Of a stretch of 64,000 nt of DNA, positions 22,608 to 35,000 are shown piece by piece (position 1 is the stretch's first letter; every line of letters begins with the position of its first letter). Below the pieces are notes generated by a model that worked only from the letters and a program-made list of their open reading frames with translations, ran no database searches and was not told where the DNA came from. Origin of the DNA: Lutjanus erythropterus (taxonomy: Eukaryota > Chordata > Actinopteri > Lutjaniformes > Lutjanidae); contig CM034600.1 in NCBI GenBank assembly GCA_020091685.1, positions 4,042,837-4,106,836 of the forward strand, in the 5' to 3' direction. A program made the translations under genes and the position numbers.

Positions 22608-22945
22608 GTTTCAGCTTTTTAGCTAATATTCAAATATTTTACGTAATTCAAATATTATTCCATTATCATGGCAGCTATTCAGTGTGGCTTCAGCTTTTTA
22701 AGACACATTCAAATGTTCCACGTGGCTCGAACTTTATTATATAAATGCAGCTATTCAGTGTGGCGTCAGCCTTCCAAAAAACATTCAGATCATTCAAACC
22801 CTTTTCAATCCCATTCAAACTTTCAAAGTTTTCTGAAACTTGTTTATAATGGAAGTCAATGAGAAAATCCTCACTCATCTTCACCCTGTCACCATGAATT
22901 CAGACATTCACGTTGAAACTCCATTCCAAGAATTAAACCTGGGTC
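22608..22945 (+). repeat. Tandem units of about 78 bp, then right copy of the CATTCAAACT-rich repeat
   Basis: TCAGCTTTTT or TCAGCCTTCC begins units at about 22611, 22690 and 22766, and the phrase GCAGCTATTCAGTGTGG closes two of them. The following part (about 22800-22930) matches 18720-18880, including TATAATGGAAGTCAATGAG and ATTCACGT..GAAACTCCATTC. Confidence 0.7.
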
Positions 22946-24453
22946 CTCAAAGTCCAGACATTTATCTAACTTCTGATGGCAATTTCGTCTGAAATTTTCT
23001 AGTTACATTTGCTGCACTAGATGTGTTTGTTTCAAATCATTGCCACAAGGGGGCGCCTTTTCCTCAGCAGTGTGTTCTCTGTGTCCAGCCTCTGTCTGTC
23101 ATCTCTACCTCTGTGTCAGCTGCCTCCACAGATGTAAACAGGTGCAATTAAAAACAATAACTGCATTCATTTAGGTCAGCCAGTACAGATGGAAGTGAGA
23201 TTATGAGTTACAGCTGTGAATTTCCTGCTACGACAAGCCAAAATGTCAACCCCACACAGGTGTTTTCACTTGATCTTACTGATTGGACTTCCTCTCCAGA
23301 CTGTGTGGACTGTACGCACAGACTGGCTAAAACTAAAAAGAGTGGCTCCAACCAGCATTTTATATTAACAATGGATTAAATGTACTTTTATGTGAAAGGG
23401 TTCACTCATAGTGATGCAACCACAGAGAATTATCACTTGGCTTCTGTGGAAGAGTATTAAGCTCAGATTTTTATTTTGCATTTTGAGAATATAGTCAAAA
23501 TGTTGCACATGAAGTCGACTCAGTGTTCATGCCAGGCATAAGAGGAAAAAAAAGACAAAAGATTTTTTTTGTTTGCTTTTTGTTTTGCAATTTGAGAATA
23601 AAGTTAAGTTACCTTTTCAAGAATAAAGAAAAAATGGTATTGCATTTTACATTTTGATTTTATTCCCAACATGCTGACTTTATTCTCAATAATAAATGAA
23701 TGAATATTGGACTTAAATCCATCAGGTGATCAGGGTCATGACTACATGAACAAATGCTTATGTTGCTCCAGAACTGCTGTTTGTCATGTCAACTAAAAGG
23801 TCCACTGTAGAGGAATGAGGGTGATTTATTGGCAGAATATGGTAGGAATTTAATATTATATGTCATTAGTTTAAAATCACCTAAAAATAAGAATCCTTGA
23901 ACAACTGTTGTGTCCAAACACTGACAAGAGCCTTTTGCATTTTCTGCATGTTTTTTGTTTGTTTGTTTGTTTGTTTGTTTTTGGTTCTCCTGTATGTTTG
24001 GAAGGGGAGGATAAGGTGACAGTGTTACAATCTGCAGCCTCACTGCTTGATACCACTAAATCCGTCACACTGATGATCCATCAGCATTGTGTTTACAGTT
24101 TTTTTTTCTGCTGCCCCCAAGTGGCAAAAAATAAAACCTGTTATTGCTGGTCTAACTACTCACTGTTGGGTAGTGTAGTGTAGCTTCTCCAAAAGATAAA
24201 TGCAGATGGGTCGTGAGATGACTCATCAGGTAGAAAGGAAGAGAAAACAAAAGTTCTGCAGGACAGATCTGTATTTATATGTTTGGACTTTTCTCAAACT
24301 GTTAAATGAAACCATGTCAAAAGTTTTGAGTGTAAATTAGTCTCTGGGGGAACTGCTAACACCTCATAGACTTCTGAAACGTGACAGAGAGCCCCAACTA
24401 GACATGACGCTGCTGTGAGAGGTCGCAAACCAAAAGGGTTGAGAACCACTGGT
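22946..24453. other. Intergenic, no gene seen
   Basis: Contains a short dispersed-repeat fragment (23793-23905) and a (TTTG)n tract (about 23951-23982). No exon or RNA gene is supported. Confidence 0.5.
23793..23905 (+). repeat. Truncated copy of the GGTCCAGTGTGTAGGAT repeat family
   Basis: AAAAGGTCCACTGTAGAGGA, TTTATTGGCAGAATATGG and TCACCTAAAAATAAGAATCC align with copies near 31551, 42400, 46165 and, reversed, 57310. Confidence 0.6.
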
Positions 24454-24991
24454 TTAAGCGACAGTTCCCCCCAAAATCACAAATAAATATTTTTGCTCTT
24501 GCCTGTACTGCTGTTTATCCATCTAGATTTTTCTGGTCTGAGTTGCAGAGTTTTGGAGATATCAGTTGCAGAAATGCCTGCCTTCTCTCCAATATAATGA
24601 GACTAAATATTTACTCAAGATAATCCACAGACCTTGTTGTCAGCAGTTTCGTGTAGGAACTACTTTCTTTCTATTAGACAGAAAGTAATTTCAGTAGATT
24701 CCACTGCAGACAGAAAACAGTTCCTACATTAAACTGCTCCCAACAAGGTCTGTGGATAATCTTTGCACAACTGGGTCATGATGTCTGAAAAGAGACATTA
24801 ATGTCAAGTTTTTAAAATGTTGTGTTTGTGGTGCTTTGATCAACACAGGACTAGTGCCATTCAGTTCTATTATATTAGAGAGAAGGCTGACATCTCCAAA
24901 ACTCTGCAACTCACCCAAAAACAGCATAGATGGATAAACAGCACTACATACCAGAGGAAAAATATTTTGGGGGGGTGAACTGTCCCTTTAA
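24454..24991. mobile_element. Foldback element, copy 1 (best preserved)
   Basis: The roughly 538-bp element is an inverted repeat almost end to end. The left part has GACAGTTCCCCCCAAAAT, GCTGTTTATCCATCTA, GAGTTTTGGAGATATCAG and ATAATCCACAGACCTTGTTG. The right part has the reverse complements, ending GGTGAACTGTCCCTTTAA. The ends carry TTAA, compatible with a piggyBac-like target site. No protein is encoded. Related copies: 29423, 43405, 54141, 61530. Confidence 0.85.
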
Positions 24992-27900
24992 CAATGTGTT
25001 CTATGTAATAAACCTGCCATTATGTTTAATGTAAAATCTTACTCTGCATTTCTGTCTGAAATGTAGAGGAGTGAAGTTGTAAAGTGACATGAAAAGTTCC
25101 TCAAGTGTGTGTAAACATACTTAGTTACTTTACTGCTGCTTACAGCCTTGTCATCTTTATTTTTTTTATTTTTTTGTAGGTTTGTGACAGCAACCACAGC
25201 TGTTTACTCACAGGATTCTGAGCCATTTACCTGTAGACCGTGTAATTGTAATGTACATAGTGTCTGTGATTCATTCACTCAGTCTGCTTCCATTCATTCC
25301 CCTCCTGTTGTCAGTATGAAGGAGCTGTGCTATTCTCTGCTGGGTTCTGGCACCGGATCCTGAGCTCTAACAAAGAGAGGCTGTCCTGCAGCCGCACAGG
25401 GAATGTGTAATATGACAGAGATTTACAGCAGCGAGGCTCAAACACCTGTACACATCAGACACACTGTATTAGAGAGGGAACCAGGAGAATCAACTGGATA
25501 GATTTCATTTCATATGTTCTGAAGATTGATTCACTGGATCAAGTAAAGGCTACATCAGGGTCTTTTTAACCTTAAAGACAGTTGATCTTTGTTTCCCACT
25601 GATTGACTGTAAGTCCTCATGTAAGTCATCACAACCACCTGTTGGATGAGGCTGATGTTTTGAGGCTGAGCAGGCAGCCGGGGGATCTGGGATCTGTGCG
25701 CGCTCATTGGGTGCAATCAAAGGGAATCTAATCCGTCCAGCAGGGAGCGCGCATTCCTGCTCTCAGACACACAGACAGGGGCTGGTGGGAAAACATGTGC
25801 TGGGTTTGTGGAGGAAAACCTGCACAGGAATCAACTTTTAAAACCAAGAATCGAATTTATTCACTAAAAACTCGATTACTGGCCACTTTCATGAAACAAA
25901 GTCTGGTCACATATCCTCACTGTTTATCATAAAATAGTGTGTTTTAGCCGTTTTTTAACTTCTTTTTCTCCCTCATTAGAAAATTACATGATTAGCTGAT
26001 ATTATTATAAAGACCTGGTGCCTGTAAGTCCATACAGCTCATATCATACCCTGCTTTATCATCACTCAGCTTCATGATAACATAGCTATTATTCTTCAAG
26101 TTGCAGCAGTTGGAAATCTCGCTGTATGTATGACGATGATGGTTGACACCTGCCATTTTAGGGGCCAAATTTGCCCCGTCATCTCATTTCTTGTGGCATC
26201 CAAGAGTCTGCAAATCTAATTTGGACAACACAAGTCTATAATGTGTTATGGAATTACGGTGTCCATAAATAACATGTCTCAGAATGCATCCCAGTTTTGT
26301 TATATGCACACTGAAGCCACCAGACATCAATATATGATAAACAGTGTCTCTAGATTCCCTAGCTGTGTGTAGCAGTGGCACTGGTTGTAGCTAGTTCATT
26401 AATTATTTATTATTATTTGTCATTTAATTTTCTAGCCAATGTAGATTTGGGATTTTAAATCTGCTTGTAGACTACACAAACTGAACTAAGCCTAACCCTG
26501 TACTTCTGTTTTCAGAGCTAATTATTAATAATTATTACGTTTTTATTAAAACCAATTGTAATTGAATGTGGAGGAAATTCTGTAATGTACTAACAAGTAG
26601 ATTGGGGCTACACAATGAATCGCAACAGAAGCAGAACCAAATCACAATTTTTGAAAGAGGTAAAATATGTGAGAAAACAGCATTAAAATGAAGTACTGTT
26701 CTCATGTCTCCTCTAGAGGACAGAAAACATGTTTGGTTGTTATTTGTTTTCAGTAAAAATGAAAACTGAATGCAAAAATTATCCTTCCAACTAATCATAT
26801 TGCATATTGCAATCACAGTTTCAGAAAAAATAGTCACAATATGACTTTTAAGCTTTTTTTTATATAATGATAATTTTACAGCCATCATTCCATAATCACC
26901 TACAAGTAACCAACAGTATCCTGTTACTTTAGTATATGTGTAGAGTGACATTTTGAAATCATCACTCTTGTGTGAACATATTCAGTGTTTCATGTTAGAA
27001 AATTATCCAGTATTATCCTTTGAATTTGTTTATTTCACTTTAAAGGTACTATGTGGAGTTTTCAGAAGATCTTTGTTATTAAGGACACTGGTGGTCAACA
27101 AGGGGACTGCAGTTGACCTGTTGCTTGTGCACGTGTGAGCGTCCTGTTCATCAGCCAAACAGTGACATGACATACACAAGACTACAAGATTGAATGTGAT
27201 TGATCATATTGATAGATGAGATTCACACAGAAAGTGAGGTCTTATTGTTTAAGTTACATTTCAGTGCATTCACAGACTTGGCAGTACAAAGATATTAATC
27301 TATGTAAATTGCTTAACATTGTAGCCTACCTTTAATGTTGACCAGTCATGTTTCACTGCATTGGTGGACCTCAGAGCGCCATCTAGTGGGCCAGAGAGTG
27401 AGGCTCAGCTGCCTCAACCTTAAATCCTGTAACACTTGAGATGATTGTTCTCATTTGGAACCACATAGCTTCCATTTTAAATGAAGATTTGTTTTACTGT
27501 TTTGAGTCTTTTGTTCTTAACTCAAGTTTTGTCTCATGTGAGGCAGCTTTTGTTTGTATGGTTCCAAATAAAACTAAAAAGTAATCAAATGTGATGAAGA
27601 CATTAAGGTATGGTTATTTTATTATTTTAAATAGAAGTTAAATAATAAATTTCATATACCGTGATTGAAGATTTTGCCCATATTGCTTCCCCTACTGTGG
27701 AGGCCTTGGTACTGCCAACTGGTTAGATTAAAGTTAAAGATTTTTTAAATCTATTTATTTATTTATTTTTTTATTTGTAGTGTACAAAGCCAGTTGTTTC
27801 TATAGCTAAATACACTCAAAAATTAATATGTTGAAATACATCAAATTAAAATGCATAATTTCAGTGATCAGTTACATTTGAACCTCGCCACACCAATCAT

Positions 27901-28275
27901 GACACATCATCAAGTAGTGATAAACATGTTTTGCTTTTGCTAGCTAATGTTCTCTCGGATCATAGACTAATTATAGAACTAGACAGGGCTTTGCTGCTCA
28001 GCACTCTCACTGGACTGAATGAGTGCCATGTTTGCATTCACTATACCATGGATGCATTGACACACAAAACAAATGTTTTTGAAACAAAAAAGGCATGTGG
28101 GAGACAAACCTCTGCCAGTAACAGCTCCAAACTGTGTGGTAAAGAAATGTGATGTGTTTGTACAGTTCTTTTTTCTCTTTTTTGTCATGTTTTACAATTT
28201 TTTCACTTATGTGAGAGGATGGTCCTTTGACTGTTTTTTTCACAATCAGAAGTAGGCTTTAGGTTTATTGAGAAT
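24992..28275. other. Intergenic region upstream of lamb1
   Basis: No supported gene. A GC-richer stretch near 25665-25830 stands out from its AT-rich surroundings and may be regulatory. A repeat similar to 425-530 lies at 26604-26850. The reading frame at 25184-25363 contains CNCNVHSVCDS after a possible acceptor but lacks further LE cysteines. Confidence 0.5.
26604..26850 (+). repeat. Dispersed repeat, related to 425-530
   Basis: Begins GGGGCTACACAATGAATCGC and ends with a TGCATATTGCAATCACAGTT segment. This resembles small hAT-like elements with GGGCTGCAC-type ends, from memory. Confidence 0.45.
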
Positions 28276-28280
28276 AAACT

Positions 28281-28290
28281 GTATAAATAG
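28281..28290 (+). promoter_or_regulatory. TATA-like box upstream of lamb1
   Basis: GTATAAATAG lies about 120 bp upstream of the GC-rich noncoding exon. A start about 30 bp downstream (around 28312) would lengthen the first exon. GC-rich laminin promoters often lack TATA, so this is only a candidate. Confidence 0.3.
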
Positions 28291-28399
28291 TCAGAATGCT
28301 TTTTCGTTGCCACATGGAACCAAAACAAGGTAAATAGTTGTTTCATATCTAACTCTTTATCCACCGATCCTGGGACTCGAACCGGTGACCATCCTGTCA

Positions 28400-28635
28400 G
28401 CAGCACCACCTGCCTCCTCCTCCTCCTCCTCCGCTCGTGCCCTCCTCGCGCTCTGCTCCGCTCCGTGAATTCCACTCCGGGGTTTCCAGCGCAGAATCGC
28501 AAGAGTTGAGGACTCCTCAGTAAACGCTGCTCAGTCCCGCATCTCATCTGTCCCCGCAACTCCGCAGCAAGTGGACCGAGAGGGAGAGTACTGGACCCGG
28601 ACACAGAAGGGAACATCTGAACCAGGACCCAAACG
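28400..28635 (+). other. lamb1: Noncoding first exon of lamb1 (5' UTR), GC-rich promoter region
   Basis: A CpG- and CTCC-rich block ends at a good donor (ACG then GTTAGT) at 28635/28636. It lies 384 bp before the start-codon exon and has no in-frame laminin ATG. The transcription start is not visible; the left limit is where GC-rich sequence begins. Human LAMB1 also has a noncoding first exon, as I remember it. Confidence 0.55.
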
Positions 28636-29019
28636 GTTAGTGTAGTGTCGCTTTGTGTTTAACGGACTAACTTGTTGAATGAAGAGACACCCAGAGACAC
28701 GAACACACCGGGCAGCTGAAAACATTTTGCCTTGAGGAGTTCTCTCTGAGAGGAGTGATGTTTTTATTGACCGGTACACATTTCCGTACCGTGAAAACTG
28801 ACAGTGAATTCGAAAAAGAGGGAAAACTCTCAAGAACCCCTGAGTGTCCCTGACCAATACACTGGGGACGTCCACCTGGAAAAAATAAAAGCTAAATTTT
28901 GCAACAAGTTTAAGTGTTTTTATCTGTGTTTCATTCTCAACTGTCTCGGTGTTTGTGTCATGTCTCTGTGGTGGATAAATAACGCTGCTGGCTTGAACTC
29001 AAACTTGTGCCCGCCGCAG

Positions 29020-32000
29020 GTCGTCTGCTGCCCGGCCCGCGGGTTGATGTGCGCTCGGAGATGCGAGCCCCACTGCTAGTGCTCGTCTGCGGTAAGTGCA
29101 CTGTTAGACTGTACCAGTCAGTCTATGTTTTCTGCTCCAGAACAAATCCTCAGAAGTGATTCAGTGAAGTCTTACGGCTGTCCACAGGTCAATGGGCTTT
29201 CTTTGATTAGTCTCTGGAAAATATAGAGCTTATACTTTCATGTGAAGTCTGTAGATATGGAAGTCTTATTTCTCATTGAGGCGAGTTATTTTCCTCTTGG
29301 TGATGGTTTCAGGATCCTGACACTTGTTCCAGAGGCTCTCTGCAAGTGGAAATGCTTTGAAATTGTTTGATCTCTCAGCAGAAATCATTGGCAGAAATGT
29401 TCACTTATTTTTGAGATACACAGGATAGTTCACTCCAAAATCAAAAATACATATTTTTCATCTGGCCTATAGGGTAGAGTAGAGATCTTTGCCTTCTCTC
29501 CAATACAATGGGACTAAATGGCACTCGGCTTAAAAAATACATTTGAGAAATTCAAAACCAGCATTTCTTTCCAGAAATCATGACCTTGTTACTCAAGATA
29601 ATCCACAGACCTTGCTGTGAGCAGTTTCATGTAGGAACTACTTTCTTTCTAGTAGAGAGAAAGTAGTTTTGGTAATTCTGCTCCAGAAAGAAAGTAGTTC
29701 CTGCATGAAACTGCTCACAACAAGGTCTGTGGATTATCTTGAATAACTGGGTGATTTTTGGAAAGAGACACTGGTTTTGAATTTTTCAAAAAAACTCCAA
29801 AACTCGGCTTTGGGGTGAACTATCTCTTTAAAGTTTTATTGATTTCTCAGCTCTAGACATAACATAATGAGCATCAATACAACACATCACTGAACAAAAC
29901 AGCATTGACAAAATGCAACAGAAACAGTTGTCAGGGGCAGTAAAGACATGTATACATTATCATTCTTAGTTATTCCGTAACTGAACAATTCAGTTACTTG
30001 TTGGCATCATGTTTGATATAAATGATTCATTTTTTTCAGTTCTTATCAAAGATACTGTGTTTAATTTTTAGTTGGTATGTCTGCTTTTCCATTAACATTA
30101 TACGGACAATCTCAAATCATTGTTCTTTCCCTTTTTGCGATAGCTTTTTTGCTGGCAAGGAGGAAGAATTTTTGACAGATATCAATTCCTCCTTTGCACA
30201 ACATCCTCAATTAGGGCTGTAACTTACAATTATTTTTATAGTCGATTAATCTGTTGATTATTTTCTTGATTAACCAATTAGTTGTTTGGTCTGTAAAATG
30301 TCAGAAAATGGTAAAAAAAAAAAATGTGGATTGATTTTCCCCAAAGCCCAAAATGACATCCTCACAGGTCTTGTTTTGCTCACAACCCAAAGATATTTAG
30401 TTTACTATCATAGAAGAGTAAAGAAACAAGAAAATATTCACATTTAAGAAGCTGAAAGCTGAGAATTTTACCTTTTATTCTTTAAAATTAACTGATTCAA
30501 CGGTTATCTAAATAGTTCTCAATGAGTCACATTAACTTTCAGAGAAGACTTTCAGTAGTGTTTCTTATTCTCTTTCAACATTCAGTACAGGCACCAGTTT
30601 AACACAGTGGAGAAAAAGTCTCTCTGCACGGAGATAAGATAGCTGATGTTTCTTTTTTAGGGCCCCTGGTGCCCTCCGGCTCTCTGGGGTCGTCCCTGTC
30701 TCTCTCTCTGTCTCTGCCTGTCGGCCTGTCTCTGTGGGTGGTGTCGCTCTGTTTATGGTCCTCCTAAAACAGCCCAGCTGAATCCGCAAATAGAGACACC
30801 CACTCCACACCTACAACCTCCAGCGCTGCTCAAGAGACGCCCTTCTGGATGCATGTGTCCAGTGCTTCATGTATATATGTGTGTTTATGTGCGTGTTTGT
30901 GTGTGTGTGTAGGTGACAGAAATAAAGGAGGGCTGGGAAATGAACAGATTTAAACAAAGAAACACATACCACGCAGTCTGATTCTTTTTTTATTACATCA
31001 GTTATTTTTATCACATTTATAGTCAGAGGAGTGCTGCTGCTGTCTGACACCTGCACTACTGCAAGCACAGTGGATGAGCACTCAGTATAATCAGTGATAA
31101 TAGATTTATCTGAGTAATGACCCTCAATAAAATGCATTGTTCCCTGTAGCTGACCACAATAGGCTTATTGCTCCAGTTAAAGTCTATTAGCGCCCGCTGT
31201 TAACACGCGGGGTGTCCCCTCAGACATTGTCACTGATCTGCAGCTGTATATGATGGCTGATAAAGGTCAGAGCAAGTTTTCAGGACACACAGAAACCCTG
31301 GCAGTTTTTTTTCTAGTTGGCCTGAGTCACCAACCCTAAACAGCAGTATTTGACGACCTGGGAGTGAGACTCAGCTATTTTTCTCCAGAATGGCTTATAG
31401 CAGTTTTAAAGTCAGGTTTTCAGGGTCTTCTGTTAGTGTTGAACTGGACTGTAGAATGAACAAGGACTGTGGATTTTGTCCCCTCTACTACGTGTTTGCA
31501 TGTGTATGATGGTAGCCTTGTGTATCTTGTATCTGTTTGAAGCATGTGTAAGATTTGAGGGGATCTTTTAGCAAATTATGGTAGAATTGGAATACAGTAT
31601 TCATAAGTTGTTTTCATTAGTTTCTTTTGTAATTGTGGACTGGATTGGACTGAACTGTTTTGGGGTTGTGGGAAAGCCAAAACAGACTGAGTGGATTGAA
31701 CTCTGAGATTAAAAAACACACATAATGCACTGGTGTTGAGTTGGTACTCAGTATTGGTCGATATGAAAAGTTCAGGTATTGGGAAATAAAATTTGGTATT
31801 GGAACATTTCTCCAGTAAATCACCCTGGACCCTATTAAACTATGTGTCTGCAAGATGCAATACACACATGAATGGTAGGGGCAGTATAGGGGTGTGACAT
31901 TTGAAAATATTTAGGGATGCATGATAAATATTGAGACTAAAGGATAATTGGCTGTTATTTGAATATCCAGCTGTATCGGGATTGGCATATATTAGTCGAT

Positions 32001-35000
32001 AGATATCGGCTATACTGCTATCTGATTTGACACATTGTCAAAGCATTTGATCTGAATTCTCAGGCAAAGTGTTCTATAAAAGCCAAAGTATATTTGTGAT
32101 TTTTTTTAATGAACTTAACTGTAAAAACTAACTAAATACTGGAAGAGTCAGACCTGTTCTTTGCTTTTGTTGGCATAGTGCTGTGAGTTAGTCCATTATC
32201 CATCCATTATCCATCTTTGCTCATCACATCTTAGCCTTTCTAAACCCACAGATTTGCACAAACTACTGATTAAATGAACTTCTTTTTAAAATACAAAACT
32301 GTGAAATTTTGGGTTGGCCATTAAAAGCAGGTAATAATAGCTATCAGTACTGGCTGAAAATATCTATATTGTGAATCTCTAAAAATACTGGTTGTGTTTC
32401 TTATCAACAATTAATCACATTTGGCAGAATGAGAGGAACATATTCACCATTGTCACAATCTGCTTTATTTAGGGGCCTTACATGCCATCTTTTTCTGCCG
32501 TGATCTTAGAATTAATGAAATAGTTGAGTGTCACCATATGTATTGTTTTATTGTGTATCCAAAATAATCTCCATAGTCTGAGTTCTCTGGTGTGCCTTTA
32601 AGTGGAATCATCCAGTAACAGGCAAAATACATGGGCAAGTATGTGAACAATAACGTTCATGTTGTAGCTGGTTGTCAAATGAATTTGTTGTTAAAAAGCT
32701 AATACACCTCCAGTATAACACTGAAATTGCTTTGTGGCTAATATGGACAGGAGGGGCATTTAAAGAAACTGTTTCAATGTACAAATGAGCATAGGAATAC
32801 TGATTTAAGACAGACTTGAAAAAATGTGTCCTTTAAAGAAGGATATGGGCTGACCATTGAAGAAAATTAATTAATTAAAAAAGAGATGAGATTTTTAGCC
32901 TCTGCTTCAGCCATCCCACACATCACTGCTTGTTGGTGTATGAAAACCTTGTTGTCATTAGATCTGGTTTTATGTCATTCCAAATTTCACCTCATACCTC
33001 AGCACTGAAGCCCATTCAAATAAAGAGACTCAAAAAGGTCAGAGGAACCTCTGAGTGGTGAGGAAAGACTGAAGTGTCTGGAGAGGAACTAAGTAAAGAG
33101 CTGAGTGTTTTCGAGGAAAATCAGAGGTGGAAATGGGAGACAAGGCTGTGTTTCAGAGCGGAAAGGTGAACAAGTGTTACTAATGTGAAGTGTATGTGTG
33201 TGTGTGTGTGTGTGTGTGTCCATAAACTTCATGCACTGTCATTATAGAGATAGGGAGCTGTCCATTCAAACTCCTGACGCCTCCGAGCACAAGCTCCAAG
33301 GTCAAGGGTCGTGTTCAAACCCCCAGGTCAGAGACGGGGTTAATTGGCGTGTGCACGGATGTATGTATTTGTGTGTATGTGTGTGTTTGAGAGAAAGAGG
33401 GAAAGGACTCATAGGGCTGATCATAGGGACAAAAGAACCAGCAGTGCCTCCTCCTTTCTCTTTTTCCTTTCACTTTCTACTTCTATTCTTCTTCTCTGGG
33501 CCATGGGGGTGGAAGGAGGACCTGTAGGAAGCTGGTGGTGAGTGTGTGTGTTTGTGTGTGTGTATTTGTACGTTCTTAAGAAAATGTTTTGCTGTACAAA
33601 AGATCTTATCATGTAAAGGTTATTGTACTTTTTTTAAAAGCGTTTTTAGCAAAAGGACCATGATTATATAACTTTTTTTGTATCAGTAATTGCTTTTGAG
33701 TGTCATTTAGCAAATTACTCATCATGAAGCGATGTGATTAAGTTCAGCTGAGGGAGGGAGCCTCTCATTATTATTTTGGAAGCGGGGAGGAAGGCAGGGA
33801 GGATGTAAGGAATTGGGAAGAAAAACAGGGAAGGAAAACTTCACATGAAAAAGGATTGAGATAAATCCTCTGTAATTCACCTTCCTTAGAGGTTTGTGTG
33901 TAGGAATGAGGCTTTGTCGAACTACTGACGTTCTCCTCAGATGTGTGTGTGTGTGTGTGTGTGTGTGCGTGGGCAGGTGAGGGCTGGCATTAGGCAGTGG
34001 GAGCGAGAGAGTGTGTTCCCCGAAGCCTTTGTAAGCGACAGCCTCCGGAAATGTGCAGATACCAGAACAATGGTGCAGTAAAGCCTACTAACCACCAGCA
34101 CTAGAGACAGAGAGGGGGAGAGGCTGAAAAATTAGAGAAGGGGGGAGGAAGGGGAGGGAGGAGGCGGGGGTGAAAGAACAGGACAAAGAGAAAAGAGGGA
34201 GAGAAAGACTTTAGGCTCAGGGGGAAGGGGTGGGGATTGAGAGAGGGAACAGGTTTATTTCTATGAAAGACCGGTGAGATAGGTTTCCCCGTCCTGTTGG
34301 CAGGGGCTTTTCTGGATGAAAAGAGGAGGTGGAGATGGAGGAGGAGGACTTGAGGGGGAGGATGAAGGGGCAGGGAGGAGGAATGGGAAATGGAGATGGT
34401 CTCATTAAAAACAATGAGGTGGCTGGTACAGTGGTGAACCTGCAGTAAGGGGAATGCTTACAGTAAAGAAAGTAGCTGTGTGCTTTAACCCATCATGGAT
34501 CTGTAACGATCAGAAACTAGTGAACCGACTGTAAATATTAAAACAAAAAGTGCAGGTGACACTCAGCTTTCATTAGCCAACATTAAACAGACAACATCTT
34601 TATATCCACTGATGAAACTCACCCTAAAACAATCACAGCAAAATAGGCTTCTTCTTGACAGGTGGCAGTAGGAAAAGCACAGGTGTAAATATTTCAATTA
34701 ATGTTGGCTGAAAGCATGTAGCTGCTTCAGTCCTGGTATTGTGCATGCTGGTTCCTTGTCACACTACATGCGTTTCCATCCACCCATTTTTTTCCACATT
34801 TGCAATTAGCATTTTACTTTTTGCAAAAGGCTTAAAAGTTGAAATACTCACAAACAGCTTAAAGGTGTAATATGGAAAAAAATCCAGTTTGAAACATTCA
34901 AAAATGAGCTGAAGTTATCAGAGGAATGTGAAGAAATAACAGTTTTGACATAATGTGAAAGATGAGTTGTGTTGTGTTGCAGAGACATCTACTGAAGTTA

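Noticed and set aside
25148..25363. Frame containing CNCNVHSVCDS after a possible splice acceptor, looking like the start of an LE repeat.
   Set aside because: Only the first few cysteines fit, later LE cysteines and glycines are missing, there is no donor or adjoining laminin exon, and it lies between the two genes.
26535..26951. Minus-strand frame of 138 codons.
   Set aside because: AT-rich, no recognisable domain, overlaps a dispersed repeat, no splice or promoter context.
28340..28415. Possible tRNA gene on the minus strand because of GGTTCGAGTCCC.
   Set aside because: The T-stem does not pair properly and no D-arm, anticodon arm or acceptor stem can be formed.
28203..28616. Minus-strand frame of 137 codons with an Arg-rich run, antisense to the lamb1 first exon.
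   Set aside because: It reflects the GC-rich CTCC repeats of the promoter region; the Arg run is the reverse of (CTC)n. No independent evidence of a gene.
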